64,000 nucleotides of DNA from Marasmius tenuissimus. Its lineage: Eukaryota > Basidiomycota > Agaricomycetes > Agaricales > Marasmiaceae. The notes beneath the pieces are model-generated. The model was given only the letters and a program-made list of their open reading frames with translations, did no database searches and was not told where the DNA came from. Positions 33,688 to 45,876 of the stretch are shown here, in pieces (position 1 is the first letter of the stretch; every line of letters starts with the position of its first letter). The stretch spans positions 1,488,001 through 1,552,000 of the forward strand of contig JAQOTA010000071.1 of assembly GCA_029532415.1 (NCBI GenBank), written 5' to 3'. A program made the position numbers and the translations under genes.

Positions 33688-36600
33688 TCATCCGGAACCT
33701 CCCATACCACCGTTCTGACTTCTTTGTGCGAACGACTGCATCATTTCCGGACTCACATTACTGTGTATCCCAGCTGGTCCACCCCCGCCCATACCTTGCA
33801 TCCCATGTCCTGGCCCGCTACCAGCGTTTATCATGTGCTGGGTCGACCCCATATTCATCCCTCCTAGATTTCCCCTGTGGCCGTTCATAAATTGAGCCAT
33901 CGTAGGATTGAATCCGCCAGGATGCCCAGCCCCGCCTCCCATAGTCATCCCAGGTAGTCCACTGCCGCCTCCTTGCATCATCATGCTCGGTGGCTGCTGA
34001 TGTCCTTGTTGCCCTTGTTGCCCCGGCATTCCGTGGCCCCCGCCGCCACCAGCTGAAGTTGCCGCCATCATCCTCAATTGTTGCGTGCGCGCCTGTAGCT
34101 GCTGCAACTGCGCGGGGGTCACATTCATCAGGTTCAGTAATTGAGTCAGCTCAGCGTTCGTCAATGAACGACCGCCCGCCAACGCGGTCTGCTGCATCCG
34201 TACTATAAAGGACTGTGCAGCAGCCACCCTGTGATGATCTTCTTTCATCCCTCGGACACGAACCATAAAGTCTTTCATTTCCTGAGGGAGCATATTCGCG
34301 AGACCTACAGGAGGACCTGGCATGGGTTGTTGTGGAGGTTGTTGATGATGACCTGGTTGACCTGAAACTACAGCGCTTGTTGCTTTTGGAAGTTCCGGAA
34401 GACCATTGTGTGGAAAGAACGCTCCGAGTAAGCCAGTGTTCGGCGCAGCTGCTATCAACAGATTGTTTGTTTGCCCTCCGTTCGGTGTTGTCCAAGCTCC
34501 CAGGAGATACTTCAGGTGGCATGAGTCGACATGGTAAAAAGGCAAAGGAGAACCCATCGACGACTCACGATCTTTTTTGTTATCATATTACCGAATAAAG
34601 ACTTGTAATCCTGGTGGGACGGATCCGGACCTGCCGGCATCAGCCTCCCCAAAAACATTTGATCCTTGTGCTGCGCGAACCAGGCTTGAACATCCGTTGG
34701 ACTGATTGGTTGCGCGGGCGAGCTCAGATATATCGTCTTAGGCCAAGTATCCGAGTGGCTTTGGTCAAATAGGTCAGCTCAAGCCCAACACAACTGTAGA
34801 GCAGGAGTACTCGTCCACTCACCTTCCGTTGTTGCTCCCAGCCAACACAGCGATATTCGCATTAACTTCTCTCCCCCCATTCATTGCATCCGGTCGCCAA
34901 CACATAGTCCCCTGCCACACAGGTACGGCCTGTGGCTGCGGCGCCACGTTTGGCGGCTTGAACGAAGGGCCTCCCGTTCCACTGTTCATCATCGCAAGGG
35001 GGTTATGCTGTCCCGGAGCACCAGGCATGCCTGGAGGCGCCATCCCAGGAGGTCCATGCATTCCACCAAGAGGCCCGGGTCCAGGTCCTTGACCCTGTCC
35101 CCCCATGGGCGGTCGTGGAACTGCGCCAGCCCTCTCAGATTGCTCGACAAGTTTACTCATCTGATTAGCTAATTCGGGCATCATCATCCCTCTCTGTGGT
35201 CCCTGATTCGCAGCACCTGGCGGAGCGTTACCACCCATGGGATTCTGGCCGGTATTGGACATATGTGGCGACATATTTGGCGGCATATTTGGCGGCATGT
35301 TGGGACTGGCATTCGGATTGAAATGCGAACCAGGCCCAGGAGGATTGGGCATGGTGGGTGGTACACGACCTTCTGGTCCTACTGAGGGAGGTTTAGATGT
35401 TGGCGGGGGCTGAGGATTTGGGGTCTGATTTGGCACAGGTGCAGGTGCAGGGGCAGGTGCAGGGGCAGAGGCGGGTGCAGGTGCAGATGCAGGCGCGGGC
35501 AGACTCGCCGTCGCCGATGGGGGTCGATTTTCGGCTTGCCCGTTTCCTTGACTTGAAGGAGGGGCATTACTCGAAGGAGCTTGGCCCTTTTCGCCACCTG
35601 CCGTCTGTTGTCCACTTCCTGATGCCTGCGCTCCTTGCATGGCCATCTGCGTCTGCCTGATCTGTACGGCAAGATACTCCCTGAATGCCTTATATGTCAC
35701 CCGCAGCTTGGTCAGCTCGGTGGCAATCTCTCCAGCCTTTTGGGTATCCCCAGATTGTATCGCCTGCCCATGCGATGCTTCGAGAGCTTTGATGCGTTCC
35801 TCCGACGCGCGAAGTTTTGGAACGAGTGCCTGCAGTTGTTGGGGTGTAAGGCGAGCCTGCATTCCTGTCTGTCCGGGCGCCATACCAGGGACAGGCAAGG
35901 GGGCTGAACGTCCATTCGGGGGAACTGGATTGGGACCAGCATTGGAATTGGCGTTGGGATTAGGGGGAGTGGGTTTTCCAGGAAGTATGGGGGAAGGTGC
36001 CGGTGGACCGAGTCGAGGTCGTTTGCTGTCGGGCGATTTATCCATGGCGATAGACTCGGCAGGTCGTTTGGGACCTGAAGAGGGAGGTGTTTGTTCTATC
36101 AAATGTCTTGCAAATCTTCGGATTCGAGCCAACACTCACCTGTGGGGGGCGCTGTTGCAAAGTACGGAGATAGAAAAACTGTGTGCGGGGGTCGAACGGG
36201 AAACCATGTTGGCGACGAACCCTAGTTAATGCGTCAGCGAGTATTCCGCTTCCTGAATAGGAGGATACAATACCGTTGCGTGTATCTTTGTGTAGACAGA
36301 CGTGTCTTGGTTCAGCAGAATAGAGCTCAAGTTGATGTTCCTCTGAGGACGCTTCGTGAGGGATGGTCACAGCGGGTGGAAATGTACCAACAAACCGACT
36401 GTAGTTCAGAGGGTAATCCTTCCCAAGTGAGCTGATCGAGGCTTTCCAAATCGTTCCATTGAGGGCGAACCGTATTGTCTGGGACCACTGCAGTGATATG
36501 GAAGATGTTTAAAGAAACCGGCCGTCCAGGTCCCGTCGCAGGACACGAAGTCGTCAAGGTATCAATCATCTAGTATCGTCAGAATGCCTGAACGCGCTCA

Positions 36601-37030
36601 GGAAAAAGCTTGATTGCGCACCTCAATTGCAGCAGCCACCCCCTCCAATGCAGGCATCCCGACCGTTGGCGCAGATAATGAACTCATTACACCAATCTTC
36701 TGAATTTCCTTCTTGAACACCTCTGCCACTACAGACGCCTCTCCAAAGAATTTCTTGTGGATGACTGGTGAATAGTTCGTCATGTCTGGTAATGTATAAG
36801 TGATAATCCCTATACGGATCTATTCAACGAAGGTCAATAGTGACAAGAACAAGCGAGAGCAATTGACGCACTGGCCGGCCTGGATTGAGCTCCGAGAGCC
36901 TTCGAAAGAGTGGTGATATGTAGTTGTTCATGATGGGGTACCATTGTGAGCCCAGGGCAAATGAGGTGTCAATAACGAGGACTATCGCTGTGAAATCCTG
37001 GAGGGGAGGTGGTTCCATTTGCATGGACAT
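33688..37030 (-). CDS. MED25: Mediator subunit MED25-like
   Basis: Exons complement(33688..34509, 34569..34758, 34823..36095, 36140..36221, 36274..36340, 36400..36569, 36622..36819, 36872..37030) give 986 aa, all phases matching. The N-terminal 230 residues form the Mediator-specific von Willebrand A domain: AIVLVIDTSFALGSQWY, RIGIITYTL, PALEGVAAAIEMIDTL, QNINLSSILLNQD and the end piece WFPVRPPHT. A long Pro/Gly/Met-rich disordered part with Ala-Pro repeats follows. The third part resembles the activator-interaction (ACID) region: VWQGTMCWRPDA, DTWPKTIYLSS, LGRLMPAG and YLLGAWTTPNGG. The last exon is Gln/Gly/Met-rich. MED25 links activators to the Mediator complex in the nucleus. Confidence 0.85.
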
Positions 37031-37251
37031 GGTCGCATCAGAGCAAGCTATACTGTACAAGCGCCCATACGATGCCGCGACGCATGTCCTTGGTCGCTGG
37101 ACTAAAATTCTCTCTCAGGAATACCCGAGCGAATTCAAGCTTTGTCCTGACCAAGTCCACTAACAGATTGGAAAGAAAGTACTATAGAATACAAGTGACA
37201 TCCATATGGAATACGCGAATCGTTCATGCTCGTATCTAGCCGTCCCACTGT

Positions 37252-37884
37252 CTATGAAGTCAATAACCAAAACCCGCTCATCCAACACACTACAGTGCTC
37301 GCAGCCATCATCGTAATGATGAGCATTCCATTGTTCGGCATCCTGAGAGGTATCGCAGCAGCGTTGGTATTTGTCGCGGCGTAATGCGACAGCCATTCAC
37401 TATATTCCATAACCCCTCCCGTTGTTGGTATTTGCGGTAGTACAGTCGTTGTGGGAAATCCTAAAGTGGGTGTAAATGTGTCGTGTAGAACAGTCTTCTG
37501 GCCATTGATGAAGGTGGTGTATTCGTAGGGTATTGGTAGATGAGGTGTCCCCGAAGAAGTCGGAGGTTGCCCAACAGGCCCTTGCTGACCTTGTTGTTGC
37601 GTTGTTGCAGGAGCAAGAGTCGAACTGGAAACAAGATCAACCATTTAATCCCCGAGGGTATCCTTGAAAGCTCAGCTACGCACACAATCCGTGTTGTGGG
37701 AGCTCCTTGAACCGTAGAGACCACTATGATGATGCTCTGCCCATTGCTAGACGGTTCGATGATGAGTGAGAACTTCCTCAACCATATTCTAACAGGAGAT
37801 CACATACGCATCGGTGGTCGTTTGTGTTTGTGAATAAACGATAGAAATCAACAAAGCGAATATCGAGAAAGAGAGTAATTTCAT
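37252..37884 (-). CDS. Small secreted Ser/Thr-rich protein, possibly GPI- or membrane-anchored
   Basis: Exons complement(37252..37624, 37684..37746, 37808..37884) give 170 aa with all phases fitting. The signal peptide is MKLLSFSIFALLISIVYSQ. The mature part is short, Gln/Thr/Pro-rich, and contains YEYTTFINGQKTVLHDTFTP. The C-terminus is hydrophobic (MLIITMMAASTVVCWMSGFW), fitting a GPI signal or a single membrane anchor. No catalytic domain is seen. A wall or surface role is inferred from the layout only. Confidence 0.7.
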
Positions 37885-38017
37885 GGCGGGTCGTAAAAAT
37901 GGGCGTCACAGACAGGGATGGTGATGGTTCGAAAGGGCGAAGAGCGCGAGGCACTTGGCGAAGTTGAACAATGAAATCATTTCCCTTACGTGATCTGTAA
38001 CTCACCCATTTACCACT

Positions 38018-38847
38018 ATGTTCGAACCAATTCGCGGAGGAACTCGAGGAGGACAGGCAGAATTTAAATGGTCAGACGTCGGTGCAGACAAGGACAGAGA
38101 GGTAATTCTCATCCCTCTTCCCTAACCTTTCCGAATCTCATTGCTATTCCCAAAGAACTACTTGGGTCACAGCATAAATGCACCGACTGGTCGTTGGCAG
38201 AAGGGCAAGGACGTTCACTGGTACAACAGAGACATGAAAGATGAAGAAGACAGCCGCGCAGAGGAGATCAGAAAAATCAAAGAGGCTGAGGCTGAAGCTC
38301 TCTCCGCTGCATTGTATGTCATACCGTTCCCCGCGTTTCTGTCTTGCTGAAACCGATTGACGATGACAGAGGCTTCGCACCTGACCCCAACTCCATAAAA
38401 ATTGGTGCTGGGCCATCAGTACCAACAGCATCTAAACCTAAAGAAGACGAGGACCGTGCGGTGGAAAAGGAAGAAAAGAAACGGAAGAAGGCAGAGCGAA
38501 AGGAAGAAAAACGTGCAAAGAAGGAGCAGCGTCGTCTGGAACGCAGCGAGAGACACGCAGTGGAGGACGGGAAACGACATTCCTCTCGCTACTATGACCG
38601 TGATTACAGAAGAGCACGCAGTCGTTCGAGGTCACCTCGGCTAAGGTCCCGGGAGCAACACACCCGCGAGCGGGATTACTCGAGTAGGAGACCTCGGAGT
38701 GAATCGTTGACGCCACCACCGTCTAGATCGACTCGAGACTATGATATTGACGAACGAGAGCGCGAACGGGAGCGCGACCGTCGGCGGTGGGATCGTAATA
38801 CAGAAAGGGACCGGCCGAGCGGGGGTGGTCTTGGGAGATACTATTAG
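38018..38847 (+). CDS. MMTAG2-like (PF10159) nuclear protein
   Basis: Exons 38018..38101, 38156..38313 and 38370..38847 give 239 aa. The N-terminus carries the conserved multiple-myeloma-tumour-associated-protein-2 block: GGTRGGQAEFKWSDV, NYLGHSINAPTGRWQKGKD, HWYNRDMKD and EAEALSAALGFAP. The rest is highly charged: Lys/Glu repeats, then Arg/Ser dipeptides (RARSRSRSP) and Arg/Glu/Asp repeats (DERERERERDRRRW). RS-type tails point to a nuclear, splicing-linked location. The family's biochemical role is not known to me. Promoter space is shared with the small secreted-protein gene (134 bp between starts). Confidence 0.88.
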
Positions 38848-39187
38848 GGCCCCATTCTATCTTCAACCTTTTCGGGAGTACTAGTATTGGCTCGACAGGA
38901 TCGAATATGGGATACATTATCATAGCGATTTTCGGCCAGTGTCCCGATGAGATTTACAGCCTCGAGTCACAACCACCCTGGAAGTCGAAGGGCGAGTCAG
39001 AGTCCGATAGTGTGTAGTTATGTGTAAGAAATACGACGAAAAGAGAGGTACAGTAGTCAGACTGGGAGGAATAGAAAGTACAATAATTATGTACGAGTAC
39101 AGTACAATAGAGATTGGCTGTAGCTCGAGTCAAATGACGGGCTGTAGAATTGTGTGGACATCAGGTTGGATCATTCTCAGCAGGAAT
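38848..39187. other. Convergent 3' region
   Basis: Space between the stops of the MMTAG2-like gene (plus) and seven-TM gene C (minus). No gene seen. Confidence 0.4.
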
Positions 39188-40641
39188 TCAAATATTCAAA
39201 GCTTGTTGACGTTGAGCGTCCGCCGACTTTGGTCTCTCAAGCTGAGAGTCTGTCGATGCCTCTGGTGAGGGATGTACGTCGGGAACGATCTGAATAGCCA
39301 GGGGTACCTGCATAGGATAAGCCAAGTCATCACCATCGTGTTCCCCTTCCCCTTCGTGACTAGTCAATCCTCCGAAACGACTCAAGTCAATGACCGGACC
39401 GACGGGTGCTGCGGCCTCTTGCGACGCTGCCTTCGCTCGCGAGAGGTGGCACCTCAAATTTATCAGTCCAAAGGAGATACCTGCGACCGGAGGGAGACAG
39501 TCGGCGATGAGGGACTCGACACGGTGCTTGGCAATGTAGGTTGCGATGAACACAACGAGGAAAGAGCTGCATCACTGGGTTGTGAGCAACTGCGCGAAGA
39601 AGCAACCTGGAATCCTATCATGACCTGTAGAGCAAGGCACTTTCGATGAAGACAGCTGTTGCGGTCTAAAATAGTGAGTCAGTCTTGTGCTGACACCCGA
39701 AAGCCTGAGATCACTCACTGTCAAATGGTTGGACCCAGATGCATGCTTGTTCCTGTAGGCGGAACAACGTCGGTTTGTCGTCCAGATCCGCCATGCAATT
39801 AGACCTGGATTTTGATCAGTCAAACGAGGGTGGAATTTGTGAATTTATTGCTCATACCAGTGCTGTACACGTTTGTTCTACGTATGTTCAAGATCAGCCG
39901 CGTTCACCGATATAGAGACTTTTGAGCTCACAACACGGTAAAGACAGCCTCACAGATCACCCAGGTCTGAGCTGTACTGGAGAAAATGTCCTTCCCTTTT
40001 TCGTAGTTGGCCAGTTCGTGCGTAATTCCGGATCCAGCCACTGCATTCGAAACCTCGTTTTCAAAGATCAACTGAAAGAATGTGCTTCGTACACACCTGC
40101 GACTCCGACCACGCTCAACGCGGGAAGTAATATGATATAGTACTTGCGGTTCCAAACTACCCAGAGTCGATAAACCTGCACCACGTCTTGTCGAAGGGCC
40201 AAGGCTGCCTTGATCAAACACGCACTCACGATGATGACATCTCCAGAAACGATTGAAGCCATGATGAGCCCCGTCTTCACCGCGTAGATGGTTTTTGAAA
40301 GATCTGCGTAGTATTTGAGAGGCACCGTTCCCTTCTCGAACGCCGAGAACAATCTCATAACATTGCATATCCAGTGCTGCGCGATACAAGTTCAAGTCAG
40401 CCAGGTTGGGTCAAAGAAGCAAAGAGAGGCATACTGCGGTGATCGTTGCGAACAACGCGACTGCTCCAAGAAACATCGGCTGGCTGAGCAACCGGATCAC
40501 ACCCTTTATTCGCGAGCACCGTCGCCCAATGTTCGAACATAAAAGCCCAATAGAGACCGTGTTAAGGACGAAGAAAATCCCATAGAGAAACGTATTAGCC
40601 ACAATATCAGCGAGATTAAGAGGAATTAGAGGGAGGGGCAT
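39188..40641 (-). CDS. Seven-TM fungal membrane protein, family member C (tandem copy 1)
   Basis: Eight exons, complement(39188..39566, 39625..39665, 39719..39804, 39858..39877, 39932..40040, 40097..40175, 40230..40376, 40435..40641), give 355 aa. Segments: MPLPLIPLNLADIVANTFLY (start and TM1), HWICNVMRLFSAFEKG, YYADLSKTIYAVKTGLIMAS, VYRLWVVWNRKYYIILLPAL, a loop with GITHELANYEKGKD, a 20-nt exon (TNVYST), LIAWRIWTTNRRCSAY, FIESALLY, and KHRVESLIADCLPPVAGISF followed by GLINLRCHLSRA. The C-terminal cytoplasmic tail of about 80 residues holds an acidic stretch and DLAYPMQ, conserved in all four tandem copies. Exon sizes 79, 20, 86 and 41 are identical to gene B. Function unknown. Confidence 0.87.
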
Positions 40642-41383
40642 AGGTTATCCAGATGACCATGAGAGGGTGAGTCGAAGGCCTCGAGGTCTACAGCGGGCTG
40701 CTATTATATGTACTCCCCCCGCTACCAACATAATCGGGCTCCATCAATCAAAAATACGCAAAAAGACGGTATGGAGAGCGCACCCCGCCTTTCTGCCAGT
40801 CGGGGACCATGGTACGAACCGTGCGGTGTTCAATTCGCGCTACATGTGGCCCCGCAGATGATTTACAGTGTTGCACGGTGCGGAAGGGTAGCGGGGGTGG
40901 ATGAGGCTGTATCGAAGAGGTACCATTCAAGGAGAAATGTGGCGTCGTTTCAGAGTGATTGGAAAAGAACGAAAATTTTCTCCCGGCTGGTGAAAGTCCG
41001 AAGTCAAGTCCAAGAAATTGACCGTGGGATCACCTGTAATCACTGCGGGAATTGCCGATCATAACGTAGTACGACGAGATGCTCGGTACTGTGACTGTAC
41101 TGGGGGTCCAAAACCACCATCAAACCCTGGGCTCCAGCTGGGCCTTGAGTCACAAGCTGCCCGTGAGTCCAAGTCAATGTACTTGATCGCAAAAAAAGAC
41201 ACACCGAAAGAGCGGTACCGTGGTATTTGAACTACTACGGGAGATGAATACAATGATCACATATAGGTATAATACACGGGCGACTGATTGCAAGCAACGG
41301 AATAGAAGGTGCCGGGTATTTGGATGTCACCGTGAACAAAGCCAGAAGTATTCTCGGACCCTCGACGCCCACAAGGGGAGGGG
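40642..41383. other. Spacer of the tandem array, upstream of gene C
   Basis: Contains the presumed promoter of gene C and the conserved motif at 41047. Much of the sequence around 41018-41190 is recognisably related to the spacers upstream of D, E and F. Confidence 0.6.
41047..41060. promoter_or_regulatory. Shared upstream motif, copy C
   Basis: GGGAATTGCCGATC, about 0.4 kb upstream of the gene C start. It is preceded by GACCGTGGGATCAC, which recurs upstream of gene F. Role inferred only from repetition. Confidence 0.45.
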
Positions 41384-42849
41384 TTACACTTGTTGAGCAT
41401 TGGTCGACTTCGGTCTCTCAGATCGAGAGTGTGTCCAAGCCTCCGATGTTTGCACATCAGTAACAATGTGAATAGCCAGTGGTTGCATAGGATACGCCAA
41501 AGCGTCATGATCTCCGCCCCCTTGCCCCCCTTGACTACTCGAGACTCCGAAGCCTCGACTCAAGTCGATGAGCGGACCTACGGGTGCTGCGGCTTCTTGT
41601 GACGCCGCCTTCGCTCGCGAGAGGTGGCACCTCAAGTTTATCAGTCCAAAAGAGATACCCGCGATCGGGGGGAGACAGTCGGCGATGAGAGACTCAATGC
41701 GGTGTTTGGCGATGTAGGTTACGATGAACACGAGGAGGAAAGAGCTACAGTTTCTGAATCGTGAGTGATCACATGAAGAAGCAGACTGAAAATTCCTTTA
41801 CCTGTAGAGCAAGGCACTCTCGATGAAAGCGGCTGTTGCAGCCTAACATAGGTCAGCAGTTGAAGCGTTGACTGACCGACTCCCTTCAAACATACATATC
41901 ACTTACTGTCAGATAGTTCGATCCGGGCGTCTGCTGGTTCCTGTAGGTGGAAGAACGGCGGTTTATTGACCAAATTCGCCATGCAATTAGACCTGTATTG
42001 CGATAAGTATATAAGGGAAGGTAGCATGAAACGTGAAGTCATACTTGTACTATACACGTTTGTTCTGCGTAATATAAGGTTAGGCGCGTCCATGAATAGT
42101 ACGAATTGAGATACACTCACAACACAGTGAAGACACCTTCGCAGGTCACCCAGGCTTGAGCGTTACTAGAGAAGATGTCCTTTCCTTTTTCGAAGTTCGC
42201 CAATTCGTATGTTATTCCGGACCCGCCCACTAGTGAACTCGATTGAACATCGCCGTACTCGAGCATTAACCGAGAGGACGTGATTTGCGCTCACCAGCCA
42301 CTCCGACCACGCTCAGCGCAGGAAGCAGGATGATAGAGAACTTGCGATTCCAAACCACCCAGAGTCGATATACCTGGGCCACATCCTGTCAGGAATCAAG
42401 GCTGCCTGTATCGGGTATGCACTCACGATGATGATATCCCCAGAAACGATTGAAGCCATGATGAGTCCCGTCTTGACTGCGTAGACTTTTTGTGATAGGT
42501 CCGCATAGTATTCGAGAGGTGTTGTCCCCCCCTCGAAAGCTTGAAATAATCTCATAACATTGCATATCCAATGCTGTAATGGTCCGTCGGGTCAGCTGTG
42601 TTCAGCCCAGAGCAGAAGCAGTAAGGAGAAGCGCACAGCAGTAATCGTGGTCAATAACGCGACCGCTCCAAGAAACAGTGGTTGGCTAAGCAGCCGAAGC
42701 ATACCCTTCACCCGCAAGCCGGGGGCCCGTTGCATAACGTTCGAGCATAAGAGCCAGATAGAAGCCGTGTTGATAATCAGAAAAATCCCGTAGAGTAAGG
42801 TATTGAGCACGATATCTGCAAGGTGGAGAGGTATCAGAGGGAGAGGCAT
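41384..42849 (-). CDS. Seven-TM fungal membrane protein, family member D (tandem copy 2)
   Basis: Same eight-exon plan as gene C, read on the minus strand from the ATG at 42849 (MPLPLIPLHLADIVLNTLLY). Checked pieces: YYADLSQKVYAVKTGLIMAS, VYRLWVVWNRKFSIILLPAL, exon 4 with GITYELANFEKGKDIFSS, the 20-nt exon encoding TNVYST, LIAWRIW, and the last exon with KHRIESLIADCLPPIAGISF and a tail ending STNAQQV. Donor and acceptor sites of these exons are intact and the frames carry through, so this copy looks functional. The loop before the first intron is longer (NVMQRAPGLRVKG). Confidence 0.84.
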
Positions 42850-43453
42850 GGTAAAATCATCCGGATAACGATGAGAGGGTGGGCACAAACTTAATTGCCT
42901 CTGTCCTTCTCAGCCCAACACTCCAATCAGTACCATCGGAGATGTCACCCCGCTTTGGTTTATTGCTTGTGCTTAATCGCTTCCCGAATTCAACAATGAA
43001 ATCACCGCCCAACGTTATTGGTGTCACTTCTTGATGAACATGCTATGGTTTTCCTATTGTTTCTGGGTATCAAATGGCCAAACCATCGCCCATTGAGCGG
43101 TGTGTAGGACTTCATTCCCTGGGAAGTCCGCGGATGTTTACGACGGTGAGAAATCAAGTTCAAGCTGTGGCCGTGGGATCGAGGCTGAACAAGATTGACG
43201 GCAATTGCCGAAAACATTTGTGCGACGGTTTGGTAGCCGGGATATAGATCGCATTATCATGGCCTTGAACTGCAGCCATAATTACAAGTCGATGGACTTA
43301 TAATTGGCTGTGACACAAAGACGCCGAAGGCGTGAACCTATGCGAGGATCATAAGTACAAATTTATAGTAAATGGGGGAGTGCTTGCGAACAACGGGGCG
43401 AACGCTGGGCCAGACAGAGCCGATATCATTATTGGAAACTCGACACGCAAGGC
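42850..43453. other. Spacer of the tandem array, upstream of gene D
   Basis: Non-coding. Holds the promoter of gene D and the shared motif at 43200. Confidence 0.5.
43200..43213. promoter_or_regulatory. Shared upstream motif, copy D
   Basis: GGCAATTGCCGAAA, about 0.35 kb upstream of the gene D start and preceded by CCGTGGGATC some 30 bp away, as upstream of C and F. The most diverged copy at its 3' end. Confidence 0.4.
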
Positions 43454-44912
43454 TCAGACCATTTGCTGATGTTGAGCGTCCGGCGCTGACTTTGGTTGCT
43501 CAAGCTGGGAATGCATCCATCCCTCTGATGACTGTACATCAGTAGCGATGTGAATAGCCAGACTCGGCTGCATAGGATATGCCAAGTCGCCCCCGAGACC
43601 ATCGCGATCTCCTTCGCCTCCGTGACTAGTCGAGCCTCCGAAGCCTCGATTCAGGTTGATGACCGGGGCGGCGGGCAATGTGACTTCCTGCGATGCTGCC
43701 CTACTAGCTCGCGAGAGGTGGCACCTCAAATTGATCAGTCCGAAGGAGATACCCGCGACTGAGGGCAGACAGTCGGCGAGGAGGGACTGAATGCCATGTT
43801 GAGCAATGTGGGTTACAAGGTACACGACGAGGAAGGAGCTAAATTTCCAAGTCATGAGCAACTAGGTGAAGAAGCGGATTAAAAATCCATTCATGATCTC
43901 ACCTGTAGAGCAAAGCACTTTCGACGAATACAGCTGTTGCGGCCTAACGTAGCTCATCGAGTTTTGAACTGCCTTCCTATGAGACAAAGAGATCACCCAC
44001 CATTAGAGAGTTTGAGGCTGCGTGATTGAGCCTGTAGGCGGAACAGTGTCGGTTCGTTTCCCAAATTCGCCAAGCAATGAGACCTGCGAGTCAACAGGGT
44101 AAGCCTAAGGAGAGTGAAAACCGGGAATTGTTACCAGTGCTGTACACGTTTGTTCTGTGTATGTTATGGATTGGCGACGTTGGTACAGAGACATTTACAC
44201 TCACATCATGGAAAAGACGCCTTCGCAGATCACCCAAGTGGTACTCGAGAAGATGTCGTCTCCCTTTTCGTACTTCGTCAATTCGTATGTCATTCCGGAT
44301 GCACCGACTAGTGTCCTCAAAGATTCGTACTCAAAAAAAACAACCAGACAGAGTGTTTCGTGCTCACCCGCAAGTCCGATGATGCTGAACGAAGGAAGTA
44401 GAATGACATAGTACTTGCGGTTCCAAACCACCCAGAGTCGATAAACCTAAACCATGCCTTCTGAGAAATAAGAGAGGTTGCGTTGATCAGACATGTACTC
44501 ACAATGATGATGTCTCCAAAGAAGACTGAAGCCAGTATAAGTGCCATCTTCGTCGCGTAGATTTTTTGTGAGAAATCCAAGTAATATTCGAGAGGTACTG
44601 TTCCCTCCTCGAACGCCTGGAACAACCTGATAATATTGCATATCCAATGCTTTACAGTTATTGAAGTCAGTCAAGTTAGACTCAAAGAAGCGACGAGGAG
44701 CGCACGGCGGTAATCGTCGCGAATAGCGCGACTGCTCCAAGGAAGAGCGGCTGGCCGAGCAGCCGGCTCACACCCCTCGTCCGCGAGTACTGTTTCCCGA
44801 TTTTCGAGCATAAAAGCCAGATATAGACCGTATTGATAGTAAGAAAGATTCCATAGAGAAGGGTATTGAGCACGATATCCGCTAGTCTGAGAGGAATCAG
44901 AGGGAGGGTCAT
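43454..44912 (-). CDS. Seven-TM fungal membrane protein, family member E (tandem copy 3)
   Basis: Starts at 44912 (MTLPLIPLRLADIVLNTLLY). The array exon plan is kept: HWICNIIRLFQAFEEG, YYLDFSQKIYATKMALILAS, VYRLWVVWNRKYYVILLPSF, exon 4 with GMTYELTKYEKGDDIFSS, the 20-nt exon encoding TNVYST, LIAWRIWETNRHCSAY, and a last exon with KHWIQ-type helix end variant HGIQSLLADCLPSVAGISF. Exon 4 is two codons shorter than in C. Amino-acid changes are more frequent than between C, D and F, and the start context has MTL instead of MPL. Splice sites checked at exons 3-6 are intact. Confidence 0.83.
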
Positions 44913-45876
44913 AGTGAGCTATCTGAACGATGGAGAGAGGGTGCCCGTGAACTTAACTACCTCTATCCTTCCCAGGCCAAGACTGCTATCTGCTCATCAT
45001 TGGACATCTTACGCTGCTCTTCTGCTCAGGGAAACAGCCTCTTGCCTTCCACAGACGAAATCACCGCATGTAGAAGTACTACAGGACATGGTGATTCTCG
45101 GGCCTCTTTGAGAAGCCGCTCGCGGGGGACGTGAGCCCCTAAGCCCCAAGGCGTTTGATCATCTCCCGTTGCTTTGCCGGGTCAGAACTCCGAAAAGAGT
45201 GCTGATCGATAGAGGGACCTGAGTTGGCAGAAGTCTTGCGCGTTCGTTTGGGTACTGTAGGCCTATTGCCGAGCCAGTACGGTAGATTCATATACCGACT
45301 TCTTGTCCCATGATAGATTCCATTTGATGTGGAACGTCCAACAGCTTGAGCGACGGCGACAGAAGTCGTTGTAAACAGGCCTGCTGTGGTTTGTTATCGG
45401 ACACCCCAGTCATCTCCCATTGACTATTGCGTGCTGTAAAGGCTGTCAGAGTTGTGCAAATTCAGTAAGGCGTCTGTGAATGGCAGGCAAGTAGTGTGGT
45501 CGCTGTGGTGAAGCAGAAAGTTGTCCGTGAGAACTTCGCTCAACATTGCCAAGACTCGTCACTCGCGGGGATTGCCGATACAGTTACTTACCAGGTCAGA
45601 CTAGAGTGTGGCAGATTCTGAGGCGAAATTATAACCTTGGTTTGCAGCGGCCCGCAAGTCCAAGCCAATGCATCCAATTGTGCGGTATCGTACTTACTTG
45701 GAATACGCAAGGAATTACACATAACTTCTGGTTGTGGCACACGAGCGAAAGTTGGCTGTAGAATAGAACAATCAGTGGGCAGATGGCAGTGGGTTCCAGG
45801 CTACGTGCGGACAGAGCCCATATCATTTTCGGAAACTCGACGCGGAAGGTTCAGTACTCAGTCCTCAGACCATTTG
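44913..45876. other. Spacer of the tandem array, upstream of gene E
   Basis: The longest spacer (about 960 bp). Holds the shared motif at 45567 and a stretch related to the spacer upstream of gene C (CAAGTCCAAGCCAATG near 45656 versus GAGTCCAAGTCAATG near 41165). No gene seen. Confidence 0.5.
45567..45580. promoter_or_regulatory. Shared upstream motif, copy E
   Basis: GGGGATTGCCGATA, about 0.65 kb upstream of the gene E start, preceded by ACTCGC (compare ACTCAC before copy F). Confidence 0.4.

Noticed and set aside
35379..35672. Repetitive frames opposite MED25
   Set aside because: Shadow of the Ala-Pro repeats of MED25.
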